Of a DNA stretch of 64,000 nt, positions 33,051 through 44,152 are shown one piece after another. Below the pieces are notes generated by a model. The model did not search any database and was not told where the DNA came from. It saw only the letters and a program-made list of their open reading frames with translations. This DNA is from Stictocephala bisonia. Lineage: Eukaryota; Arthropoda; Insecta; Hemiptera; Membracidae. The stretch is taken from NCBI GenBank assembly GCA_035578905.1, contig JAQJVL010000252.1, positions 813,205 through 877,204 on the forward strand, in the 5' to 3' direction. Every line of letters starts with the position of its first letter. The first letter of the stretch is position 1. The translations under genes were made by a program, and so were the position numbers.

Positions 33051-35814
33051 GGGCAGTTGAGTCATTTTTCACTTACAGTACGGGTGGATGAGCCATCTCC
33101 ATCGCAATAAAAAGAGGTTTTTGCAAAAATGTTGATTTTCCTCACATAACTTTCGATAACACAAGATTAAAGCAATGACACGTTTCTGCAAAGCTGTTGA
33201 GTTATTGCGTTAACGTGGAAATGTTCCCCTCCTGGATGAATCTAAGCCTTAAAACACACTGAAAGAATAGTTTAAATACAAATTTGTTCTATGTTTCTTT
33301 CTTCAATTGATAGTGACATTAAGTTTAGCCATCGAATACGTATTTCATGAATGTTTGTCGATCAATAATGTAAATAAATATATCGATAACACAAAAATAA
33401 ATATAATATGCAATTTAATTATAAAACAACGAATACAAGTAATCAACTTAAATTTTTAACCTTTGGTACATGGCGTGAAAATACAAAGTTTTGGGGGTAA
33501 AATTACCAATAACGAATTTGAATATTTATTTAATATAAAATAATTGTATGCATTTCCATTTGAAATAAATTTTACATTCTTTATGTCGTTACCATTTAAT
33601 ATTTTTCATTTAAGGTTTATACGTCAGCTTGACACTCAATAATTGAAGGCCTAAAGATTACAAACTTAAAAGCATCACTAATGAATTTAGACTACTATGG
33701 GTTTCTTATTGATTTTAAACTTTTTAAGGGGGCTTGGTAGACAATTTACTTTATACACTTTGTAATTATAGTAAAATATTATATTAATGTCTGATTCGTT
33801 TATTTAGCACCACTATTTTAATGTTAACGTATAAAACTGACCGAAGTATTCTTTTCGAAAATACTTAATACACTTAGAATTGAAAAGGACAGAATGAAAA
33901 ATTTAACGATAAAGTCGAAAAAAACAAAAATTATTTGTTTATTTAGCCCAACGAAATTGAATACTGGCGTCAGACCTACTGGCAACTGTCCATTGAGCCT
34001 CTTTTCAAATGGATTCTGCTTTTCAAAGGCCTCATACGAAATCGTTTTACTACAGAACTTTCTTGCCAGCGCTAGTTAAACCTACATCCTATAGATAAAT
34101 CAACCTTAGACAGTTAACCATCGATGCTTTTTAATTAATTTTACAATCAAAACAACCAATACATATTAATTAAATACACAAAAATAACCTCTGCTTAAAC
34201 CTAGAGTCTAACATTCTCAAGGATAGACATACGTTCCTAATCTAAGCCATTAGATAATATTTTATTTATCATCCATCCAAAGTAAGATGTTTCCTTATTT
34301 ATGTATATTTTTATAGTACAAAAATATTTTGGTATTCTTACAGTACAGAACAAATAATGTTATGTTCTTCATTTCAAAATAGCGTCTACACAATATCTTA
34401 TGTTTATTCCGATTCAATCTATATATTACATAGCTTTAATTACAATAAACCGAAATCGGGTTCTCTAACCACTTCACAATATCCGAAACCGAGAGTAATT
34501 CACCGATTCGTCATTTGAGTCCATTCTTCAACACTTGGTTGATCACTAGACGGATGTTTTCATAACATTACATTGTACAGACAATTTTAGACATTCAGTT
34601 TCACATTAGACACTACTACTAAACTCCATATTTTCTACCAAAACCCTTTCCACCGTACTGGGAAACATTCGGCCATGTCAATATCAAATACATATTACAA
34701 TAGTTGAATTTTCATATTTAGTTGTAAATGAAAATGCGATGTCCCACTCAAACATGAGTTGTAATCTCAAGCTTTATTTTTCAGAACAAGTTCTTGGAAC
34801 AAACACACCGGCTGTGCTTGGATCGTTTTCAAAACCTCAACGAATGTTTGAGCTTTAAAAAAAATAACCAAACCAAACCAATCTTTGCTTTTCAACAAGT
34901 AAAATACAGTCACTTTTTGAGTAAACAAATATTTATTTAATACCTCACTTGATAATATTATAAAAATCTTATTTTTAGCCCCAAGTAGTCCATATCAAAT
35001 GTATGTCAATATTAACTAATATGTGTGTTTTTTATGTACATATATGCTAAGATAATGAAGATATTCTTGTAAGTTATGAAAACGTTCAATCAAGAAAAAG
35101 TGCTATGCTAAAACCAAGAAACTGTCTTCTTGGTTCAAGGCAAGAGCTTATATGCCAAAATCAAGTTTCTAAATTGTCAGAAACTAGTTTTGTATTTTCT
35201 TCCAAAATTCTTTTTAGTAATTTTTGAAATAGTACATTATTAAATTATTGAGACGTCTCTTGCACAGTACGTAATATTCATGCTTTATATTACTTCTAGA
35301 TTTATGCAAGCATGACAAGTATGTATTAATCTCTTATCTTTCAATGAATCTAGTTGATGTATGTAAAAAACCTAGTGCGTGTATATATGCCTCTAGTACT
35401 GACCGAAGCAGTGTGCAACTATTAAACATTCTACGACATGTTGTTAAAGAGTAAATAGTGAAGTTAACTTTTGTTAATATTTTAGAGAGTTATATTTGCC
35501 ATCATACGATAACTCTAGTGATATAGTTATTTATATTACTTCAAATACATTATGTATACGTATATTCAACAAACTCGCCATGAATGTACGTAATTCAGAA
35601 ATAAATCATTACATTTAGGGATCAATGTAGTTTGAAATCTGAAATCAGTACATTTCATACAGTTTTCCTGCATTCGTAATATGTAATGTAAAATCCCCTT
35701 CAATCAGCTGTCACTATTATCATGTTGCACTCACGAAAGGAATTAAATTATAACGTTGGGTTAGACAGGACACAAAGAAGAGGAAAATATTGAGAAACAA
35801 CATTACAATACACC
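33051..35814. other. AT-rich noncoding DNA
   Basis: No gene or shared repeat was recognised beyond the minisatellite remnant at 33077-33100. A 61-codon frame at 33894-34079 has no motif. Confidence 0.45.
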
Positions 35815-35932
35815 TCCTTACAAAATATCCCTCACAAGGTCTTGACATCCTTACAAAATATCCCTCACTAGGTCTTGAACTCCGTACAATATATGCCTCG
35901 CTAGGTTTTGACCTACTTACAATATATTCCTA
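35815..35932. repeat. 33-bp minisatellite, about 3.6 copies
   Basis: TTACAAAATATCCCTCAC and its variants start at 35818, 35851, 35884 and 35917, exactly 33 bases apart. Because 33 is a multiple of three, one frame stays open as an 11-residue repeat (LTKYPSxGLDI-like) for about 38 residues before a stop. There is no start or wider frame, so it is not called as coding. Confidence 0.8.
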
Positions 35933-36834
35933 GCCACAATAACTTACTCCCAGAGAAAGTATATACGAATATATAGTAATAGCTAACGTATTACAGGTCT
36001 TTGAGAAGGTGTTTTGAAAGTATTAAAAATAAAACCAAAATAATGAAACTAGAACTTTTAGTACGCGTTCCATTATCTGTGTTCCACATAATTACTTCGA
36101 AACAGGAAGAAGATAATAGTCCATCCTAAAGGCACTTTATGTACTTTGTTCGGTCATAGATACTCCGTTCTTCCAGTGATGAATTTAAACTTAATACTAA
36201 AAAATTAAATCACAAAGTTTCTAGTTTACATAAAAAATAGGTTTTATCAAACTCACTCTGTTTTATAAGTCCAGCCACTTTTGGTTTATATTTTCTAAAA
36301 GTTATGTACTGACTCATTTCGTAGACAACTACTTTTCGACAATTGTGTACACACAAATAAGGAAGTTTAATTTATATATACTACTATATCACCTTACGTG
36401 TTTCGGTGATTGGATGAGCTGATTCCACCCTACTACTTTATTTATTGTTTATTCATTTAAACTAATAAAGATGATTTGTTTTCTTCTTATGTAATTATGT
36501 TCAACTTCCGACACTATATTTTGTATGTAATGATGAATGTAACTGAATGTAAAATATGTTATACTTGAAAAGAAAGAATATTTATATAGAAATATATAAC
36601 GTACGTGATAATTATTCAACCTGAAGCATAAGAACAACATTTAATATTTACTGAAGATAATAGTTTTACCCAAATATTTTCGACAGCTCTAAACGAGGCC
36701 TTTTAATTGGTTATATGTATCACTATGATATAATAAAATATTAATTTATAACAGTTATTGTTGGTAATATTTCAAAATCACTCAAATTTAGAGCAAAATG
36801 ATCATTAAATATATTGAAATATAAGTATAATATA
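35933..36834. other. AT-rich noncoding DNA
   Basis: Nothing recognised. Confidence 0.45.
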
Positions 36835-37049
36835 CAGGGTGGAAAAAATATGGAAACGCATTTAAAATTGTTGTATCAATTCACTTGTAAAAGTGAAATC
36901 TTGTAAATGATCATGATTACAAAGAACATATTTTTTAAGCCATTTTTTAAAACTATTAATAATGTTTATTGCATGAAACCTCAAATGAGGTATTAAAATA
37001 TATAATATAAAAAAACATAATAAAATTGGAGTTAAATCTACTTATAAAT

Positions 37050-38900
37050 TACAGTTGAATGTAAAAATGTTTTCAATTTTGTATAAACACTCTTCTAATA
37101 AATAGTTGCATATACTTTTTTTAAATTGTTTTATTTCCAGATTTCTTAATTTATAAGGTAATTTATTATACAATTTAATAGCCATGAATTAATGATTATT
37201 TTGTGTTGTTGTGTATTTACATTGTTTATTTTCAGTTGATTCAAATCTCTTGTGTCTTACTTATGTATATTCGTGTTATGAGGAAATTTATGTAAGTTGT
37301 TTTTGGTGTATAATAAGCTTTTTTAAATGAATAGTGAAAGACGAGTCATTATTTTTAGTTTTTTGAATAGAGGTCTGTATGGATTTTTAAAAGGTGCTCC
37401 ACAAATTAGTCGAATTGCTCTTTTTTGAATTTTAAATAATTAAACTGAATTTTAAGACTGGCCCCATACTATTATTCCATAACTCAATATGATATGAATA
37501 TGTGCATAGTAAATTTGTATTTGTATATCTTCACTCACATTGTACTTTAGTCTTCTTAAACAGTAGATACCTTTGTTCAGATTTTTCATCGTATAATCCA
37601 CATGATTATTCCAAGATATCTTATGATCAAGGATAATTAATTAATATTTTATTGGATTTATTTTAACGTCCAGGCTCAATTGATTTGAATAAGTAAAATT
37701 TATGTTATGTATTTAGTTTAAATTGAGAATTGATTTATTAGCATTGCACCAATTGATAGATATCTTTGTAGTAAAAGAAATCACTTCTTCTAATGTGTCA
37801 TAAGAATTTGATGTAAATACCAATCCAACATCGTCAGCATATAAGAAACATTTAATATTTGTGGGTTTCATATTTTTAGGAATATCGTTTATATAAATAT
37901 TAAAAAGTAGTTGACCCAAAGGAGATCCTTGTGGTACAACATAATTAATTTCTTTACCTTCTGAAAGTTGACCATTAATTTATACATATTGAAATCTATG
38001 TTCCAAGTATGAGTTCATTAAGTTTAGTGAATTACTATCAAATCCATAGTAATTTAACTTTTGAAGAAGAATTTCATGGTTTATACTTTCAAACGCTTTT
38101 GAATAATCAAAAATTCTTAAGCAAACAACTTTCTCACTTTCAGTAACTTGAATGCAGTTAGAAGTTATACTTTGAACAGCATCAATCGTACAGTGTTTTT
38201 TTTTTTTTTTTTTCTAAAACCGTATTGTTTTTTAGTAAATATATTATTATCTTCAAAATAAAATAAATGTAAATTTGTTCAAACAGTAGTGATTCAAATA
38301 TTTTTGAAATAGCTGGAACAATAGAGATAGGCCTGTAATTTTTGTATGTGACTTCTCCATTTTTATAGATAGGAATAACCTTAACTTGTTTAAATGTACT
38401 TGGATATATTCCCAAGTCAATACATTTATTATATAAACATGTAAGTACTTCACATATATCAACAGCAGCTAATTTTAAGATTTTAGTATCATATTGTAAA
38501 TATCATAAGTTGAACAAGTTTTAATCTTGTTTATGTTCTCATATACCTTTTCAACTATAAAATGATCAAATTTAAAGATTTTTCTTGAATGATTAGGGAT
38601 TGTGTTCTTTTTAAAAGTTCCAGATTAATCGTTCACTATACTCCAAATAGTTTTACATTTGTTTTTACGATTTTGCATACGATTGTTATTATAATTTATT
38701 TTTGCAATCTTCATGTTTTTCTTATATTCCTTTTTCAATAATTTGTAGAAATTGTTATTAGCTTCATTTGTTGAACTTTTATTAAAAAATATAGCTTTTT
38801 ACATTCATTTTTCATATTTCTTAATTTCGTAGAATACCATCTATTATTTATTTTAATGTTACTCGTATTTGTATAAATCTTTTTCCAAGGAAAAGAATAG
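37050..38900 (-). pseudogene. Truncated LINE: reverse transcriptase and C-terminal domain
   Basis: Blocks on the minus strand, in order from high to low coordinates: NKCKTIWSIVND (about 38650), GIYPSTFKQVKVIPIYKNG and NYRPISIVPAISKIFES (38415-38290), a poly-A run at 38193-38213, VVPQGSPLGQLLFNIYIND (about 37940-37880, motif B), FLYADDVGLVF (about 37840, motif C), a GPVLKFSL-type stretch and AIKLYNKLPYKLRN..IKQFKKSI (about 37180-37100). Several stops and shifts interrupt the frame, and the 20-base A run (K tract) is a likely frameshift. The block order identifies ORF2 of a non-LTR element, different in sequence from the LINE at 28.6-33 kb. Confidence 0.82.
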
Positions 38901-38949
38901 TTCACTGCGTTCATAAAGACAATTTAAAATTCATGGACATTTTCATCAA

Positions 38950-39176
38950 TAAATTGTTTAGAGTATGTAGATAACTAATTAATCTGTATTAATTCATAAA
39001 TAAAATTATTTATATTTTTATCTGTAATTGTCCTTCTGAGTGCACGATGTGGTATTTCAACATTTCCAGATTAACTTTCAATCTTTACTTATAAGTAGAT
39101 AGCATTATGGTCTGATTTAAGCGTGAATATTATTTTATTTTGGAATAATTTTTGATGAATTGTAGTAAAGATGTTG

Positions 39177-39272
<96 letters not shown>

Positions 39273-39400
39273 CCAGGATTAATAACACCAGGCCTTGTGA
39301 TTCCATGATTTGTTTGTTGTAAACCAAAACTGTTCATTAAACTTTGAAGTTGAAAAGCTTATATACTTGTTCCCCTTAATTCAACATTAAAGTCACCCTC
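38950..39400 (-). pseudogene. Truncated LINE: C-terminal endonuclease split by a microsatellite
   Basis: On the minus strand GDFNVELRG, then MNSFGLQQTNHGI, then NPGT lead into a run of Thr-His and Ile-Tyr made by (CA)n(TA)n. Beyond it the frame resumes with TLKSDHNAIYL, which contains the SDH motif with the catalytic His intact. After that GNVEIPHRALRR-like and KRTITDKNI-like segments continue towards the RT. The simple repeat lies between the Asp/Asn block and the SDH block. Confidence 0.75.
39181..39270. repeat. Compound microsatellite (TA)15(TG)30
   Basis: Thirty bases of TA are followed directly by sixty bases of TG with no interruption. On the LINE coding strand it reads (CA)30(TA)15. 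Its purity contrasts with the decayed LINE around it, so it grew after insertion. Confidence 0.98.
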
Positions 39401-39799
39401 CAATGAAAATATGACATTTCATCTTTTTAGGGGAACGGCCCACAAGGAGTTGAACGAAAATCTTCAATGTAAGCCTAGATTGAGATTAGTATCAAAGAAT
39501 GGCCTATTCAATAAAAATTAATTGCCGCAAACCGGACTTCAAAAGATAAACCTAGTTTCTAGAGTAGCGGTCATTCGAATTTCAAATTTACTAATTTAAC
39601 AAATTATTACTCCACTACTTAACGGTTTCAAGTAATTTATTCTGATAAAAAATTATACTTTATGGAATACAACTATTAACAAAAAATAAATTATCACATT
39701 ATCAATGGAAAAAATAACGTTGTTGTGAAAGCGTTTCCATATTTCTTCCACCCAGTACACCTATTTATTAGGAAAAAATCAAGCTATAAGACATGAGGA

Positions 39800-39975
39800 T
39801 TCTTAGGGAGGGGGCAAAGTGGCTAAGTGGCTGGATTCATCCCCAGGAGAGGAAAGTGGTGGTACTTGTAAACAGAGGTATTTCCCCAGTGTTCCCAGCA
39901 TAGTGTAGCATTACGTATTGACAAGGTATGTTTGGTGTACATAGTCAACCTAAGGTGGTGGTAAATCATCCATTA
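39800..39975 (+). mobile_element. Possible tRNA-derived SINE
   Basis: TGGCTAAGTGG at 39820-39830 is a perfect polymerase III A box. The surrounding 170 bases are GC-richer than the flanks. No B box was found at the expected 30-60 bases downstream, so the case rests on the A box and composition. Confidence 0.25.
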
Positions 39976-39984
39976 GTTAGTGGG

Positions 39985-40700
39985 CTTGGCCGTATTAGAT
40001 GTTTCTCCATATTAATTACTTTTGTATTAGCTACAGAAAAATATTAGTTAAATATATCTAATATTAAATATTACTAATAGTCTTCTTCATACCACACTGA
40101 TTTAATAAGGTCAGTAACAGTGATATTTCTAGTCGTAATGTACTTGTAATGTTAGTAATATTTTAATAATATAAATTACACAGATATATTTATAGCAGGT
40201 AATAACGGACACTAATATACACATTTTGATGGAATAAGGGAAAGATAATATTTGTCCAAAATTATAACATTTGACAATATTTCATCTAGAATTAGGTTTA
40301 TTAACGTAAAATTGCAGTAATACGACGTAAATAACTATAAAACAACAAATAACTACACTTACTTTTATCTAAATATTAGAATTATTAAATTTAAATGGTT
40401 TTACAGTCATGTTACTACATAAAAAATCACAAAAATGGTGTTTCGATATTAACTAATTTTAATGTAAAAATTAATTTCTGTTTGCATTCACACTAATATT
40501 CATATATCAGGAATGGCCAGGGATAATATTTCTTGTGCCAAGATTGCTCTAGAAGACCAGCCTTCAGTCAGCACCTGCGGATCATATCATATCAGAATAC
40601 GAAAATATTAATATTAGTCTGCATCACATATTAGTTACTCTGCGTATTAGTTACTTTTCTACAACTAATACGAAAAATCTAATACTAATAACTACATCCA
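39985..40700 (-). mobile_element. Dispersed repeat family B, copy 2, with inverted ends
   Basis: The left end (GGCCGTATTAGATGTTTC.CCATATTAATTAC) resembles the complement of the right end (TAACTAATACGAAAAATC..ATACTAATA), giving loose terminal inverted repeats built on GTATTAGT. The right 480 bases match 20915-21400 in reverse. Length is about 715 bp and there is no frame. The element is a probable non-autonomous DNA transposon; target duplication is not clear. Confidence 0.55.
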
Positions 40701-41092
40701 TCCTTATTTGTTAGTAGATATTAAACGTAAATAGCTACATATTATACCCGTTATTATTAGCTGTCTTATCATCCAATATCACAAAAGTTTACTTGCAGTG
40801 GATATAAATTCATAAATTATCATTTACACCTGCGTCACTTCAAATATAATTTGTTACTCTTTGGGGAATATATTTGTCACGAGTGTGGGACTAATGAACC
40901 GAGATTCGCTTTATAATTTTCGGGTGCTGCCCGAGACAGAATTGAAGCCTCCTGCTTAAAATTACTGTAAGCATTATCGCTAATTTAAGTAGTCCCTGCA
41001 ATAAAATTAATATTGATAAATGTTAAGAATACTAAGACAATTTTCGAGTGAGTTTAGTGGGACATGGGGGGGGGGGGGAATTTCAGTCATAA
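40701..41092. other. Noncoding DNA with a run of 13 G
   Basis: A run of 13 G at 41066-41078 sits 15 bases before a foldback family F copy. Nothing else was recognised. Confidence 0.5.
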
Positions 41093-41605
41093 TCTACTGT
41101 CGGCATAGAAATTGTGTGCACTAAAGTTTGAAAGTTGTTTACTAAGAAATTAAGAGGCCTACGAAAAAGTCAATCACACCACTTCTTTTCTTGTTTAATT
41201 TTACTTTATACTATTTTCTTTTTTAAATGTTAGTAAAAGTTTGAATAATTTCTATCCAAGATGGAACAAAAAGTGCCACAGTTGTAACTAGTTATAACCA
41301 TTATTACACCGTTATTACTCAAATACCCGTCAACATAACGTATCGCATTTATATTTTAATACGTGGTTGACGAGAATAGTTTTTATGTGTTGTAAATTTT
41401 AGAATTTTAACTGTTCAAACAAGTTTTATCAGTTTTTAATCAATGTTTTTTTTAGGTTCTACAGTTCGTAAAATTAATTAACTGGTCACGTTGTAATCCT
41501 TATGAAGTTTAGAATTACGATATATTACATTCATGTGCGTAGTTATAAATGTAGTAATTAAAAATTGATTAAAATAAACTTAAATTGACAAATTTAAATT
41601 TTTTT
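41093..41605 (+). mobile_element. Foldback family F, one-armed copy
   Basis: It starts with TCTACTGTCGGCATAGAAAT, the outer end that resembles the satellite monomer, then TGTGTGCACTAAAGTTTGAAA. It follows the left arm of 54660-55585 as far as CTGGTCACGTTGTAATCC (about 41485). It then carries part of the middle (AATTAAAAATTGATTAAAAT, TTGACAAATTTAAATTT) up to a T run at 41599-41616. The second arm is missing. Confidence 0.75.
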
Positions 41606-42229
41606 TTTTTTTTTGCTTGGACGGTATGATAAAAACTAAGTATGTGCTTCAAAAGGATGATGTGAAGCACGATGGACAGCCATTCTATAAGGACAGTTGA
41701 AGGAAATGTTATGTTTTGATAACCACATCTAGAAAATGGCAACTCAAATGAAAATGAAAACTGTATTGGGCAACAATTTGATACATCTTTGGGAGCCCAC
41801 ACACAACCCCTGCTTGAAATAGCTTTACATGGTTTAGTTCACTGTTAATGTACTTCCAATTGGCTGAATAGTACCCTTAATTACACTATTACTTACAAAC
41901 ATAATTTGGCTGGGTAGACAACGATCTGCGTGTTAAATTAGCATGTATAGGGATTAAAACAGCGTAGGGGAAACTTTCCATCTCTCATTGACAAGAGGGG
42001 CTGTGTTTGGAGTGGGAACATTTGAAAATTTTTAAACAAAATACATATATGGTAAAATGTAAATTAAACGTAATGTAAATAGAGATAAATATTATTTCAA
42101 TTTAAGGGTAGGTCACTCAAAATTTTAATTACATTGGAAGTATTTCATATAAAGTATCAAAAAAATCACAGTAATGTAGCAAATAATATCATAATATAAT
42201 TGTTAATGACAACAAACCTCCCTTAATCA
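41606..42229. other. Noncoding DNA following a T run
   Basis: On the minus strand the stretch 41820-41617 ends in a run of about 17 A, which would suit a retroposed transcript end, but no gene was recognised in it. A 77-codon minus-strand frame at 41569-41802 has no motif. Confidence 0.35.
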
Positions 42230-42430
42230 GCTGAATCCTCACTCCTATCACAGAGCCTTCCCCACCTCGTACCTAGCCCACCAATAGTCACCAATCACAA
42301 TGACGTCATGGGCTGGGCTTTCAACAGCGCATCCATAACGCTGTTAACTTATTACAGTGGCACGTCGTCCAGTGGTGGAAGAAGAATAATTTTCCCTCTC
42401 ACTTTCACGACTAACTTTATCTCTCTCGCA
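42230..42430. promoter_or_regulatory. Promoter-like GC-richer patch: two CCAAT boxes and a full CRE
   Basis: CCAAT occurs at 42281-42285 and 42291-42295, followed at 42301-42308 by the full palindromic CRE, TGACGTCA. The patch is clearly richer in G and C than the 60 kb around it. CCAAT pairs next to a CRE are typical of vertebrate and insect housekeeping promoters, but no TATA box, transcription start or downstream coding exon could be named. The short frame at 42843-43028 is not convincing. It could instead be part of a transposon. Confidence 0.3.
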
Positions 42431-43632
42431 CAACACCTTTCATTAGGTTACAGCTGTTAAAGGGGCGGAACTGTAGGTATATCACCTAATAGGAATATCT
42501 GTGCCAGTAATTTGGTTAGTTAATGAGGTCTGATACTACAGCTGGCTCACATGGGACTACACTAGAGCTTCACAATCGACCACAAAAATAGCTAATGGTT
42601 ACAAATGAACAAAATAATTTAACATAAAATGAGAAATACATGTGTGTGCTTATAAAGTCAATGATAGTACACATTGTATACTCCAGTTGTATCGTAGAAT
42701 CCAGTGCTCTGTAACATGGCTCTAGGCAATAGCTCTTGCTATTCGAAGCTCTGCTAAAGGAGTTTACAATAATAGTATTAATTACTTAAGTCTTCTTATC
42801 TTCCTTGTAGAATGCTCGGTGATTAAAATCCTGTAAAGTACATTGTTGTCTCACTTCTCAGTTAATTTGAATGTGACTCTCGTAAACAATCAGCTGGTAT
42901 GTGATTTGAAAGTCCGGGAAGTTCAGTTATGTATGTGGTGTGGAGCTGGCATACACAATATGAATCACATCGCATTACATCTCATTGCGTTCACATTAGG
43001 CCAGGTCAGTAAGATGTTAATAGTGTGAAATGTAATAGTTTCAATTATTGTATTTACCTCTGTTATAAGAATTCTAGAATTCCTATGTAAATTAATCTAA
43101 TCCTGAATCATTTTTTTTAAAATGTTATAGATTTTCTTCTAGGTATAAAAACCAAGTTAAACATTTTTATTACTAAAAATACATAAAATTTTTATTTAAA
43201 TTATTTCGAAACGTTAAAATATATCTATGAACATAATTACTTACGCATTGATACTCACTATATACCTGGAACCATAATTATCTTCATATTAATAACATTT
43301 AGTTCTTATGTTTACAGAAGCTGAACAACTTTTGCCTCGTAATAATTTGAATTAAAATATTTAATATATAAAATAAATATTATAATAATATATAAAATAA
43401 ATATTATTTTTTACTTAATATTTATTATATATATATTTAATCTAAAATTGTTAATTTTACCATGTTATACCTCACAGGTAGATATTAAATTACTGTCTTA
43501 TATTACATAAGACTTATATTAAATATATTAAATTACGTATTATATATAAAATAACAACTTAAGTTCAGTATCAGCCCAATAACACATTTTAAATTGTTTA
43601 ACATAAATCTACTGTACTAAACGCCTTTTAAT
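42431..43632. other. Noncoding DNA, AT-rich in its second half
   Basis: 43340-43560 is almost pure A/T with TATAAAATAAATATTAT repeats. No gene was recognised. Confidence 0.45.
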
Positions 43633-44152
43633 TTTACTTTCCCCCATATGCGTTAGCATAGAGAAAGTACTATGATCGTAAAAATATTGTTTTTACAAGT
43701 TGGTCTTAAAATCCTTTTTAGGGTCCTCTGACCCCAAAAAAGTGTTTTTTCGAAAAAAATGTTTTATGTCTGTTCGTGTGTGTATCTGTCTGGTGTATGT
43801 GTAGTTCACTGAAAACAAAACGGATGGATAATTTTTTATGATTTTTTTTATGAAGGTGTATTTAACCAATATCTCCAGACCATTTTTTCACTTTTTAAAA
43901 TTTTAGTTTTTTATTTTTATGGGCAAAAATAGATTTTTCTCAAAAACGGCTCTAAAGATTCTGATTATATTTTCAGGATGTGAATTGCAATTTAAAATAA
44001 TTTATTAAAAACTGCATGCCTCTAACGTGACTAGTTTTTTTTAGTTATAACGAAAAAAACCTATTTGGGAATCAAACTGGTAATTTTCAAAGTTTTGATT
44101 ATTTTTAGTGTTTAATATGGGGGAAGGTTTGTGCTAATTCTTTGGAACCATG
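43633..44152 (+). repeat. Dispersed repeat family A, copy 2
   Basis: This is the plus-strand partner of 2800-3321. It begins CTTTCCCCCATATGCGTTAG and ends CTTTGGAACCAT. The interior has TTTTTACAAGTTGGTCTTAA, AGGGTCCTCTGACCCC, GGATGGATAATTTTTTATG and AACCAATATCTCCAGACC. Extent is about 520 bp in both copies. Confidence 0.65.

Larger units (their letters stand above)
36944..39412 (-). mobile_element. 5'-truncated LINE inserted in the MITE
   Basis: The element reads on the minus strand for about 2.47 kb. The 5' edge near 39412 falls inside the endonuclease (GDFNV near 39395 is the first motif). The 3' edge near 36944 is a T run on the plus strand preceded by TTTATTGCATG, that is GCAATAAA on the coding strand. 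5' truncation in the middle of a domain is the normal result of incomplete target-primed reverse transcription. No clear target duplication is visible; instead a few bases of the MITE appear lost. Confidence 0.88.
36835..39755. mobile_element. Mariner-like MITE, family M, copy 3, split by a LINE
   Basis: The left part, 36835-36943, starts CAGGGTGGAAAAAATATGG and ends GCCAT. The right part, 39413-39755, resumes GACATTTCATCTTTTT and ends TTCTTCCACCCAG. Together they give 452 bp, the same as copies 1 (449) and 2 (454). TA flanks the joined element at 36833-36834 and 39756-39757. Compared with the other copies only about 4 bases are missing at the split. This copy has the best-kept terminal repeat (GGGTGGAAAAAATATGG at the left, CATATTTCTTCCACCC at the right). 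Confidence 0.9.

Noticed and set aside
42843..43028. 61-codon frame downstream of the CRE patch as its gene
   Set aside because: No recognised domain, no splice donor of good quality and no coding-like codon bias beyond the background.
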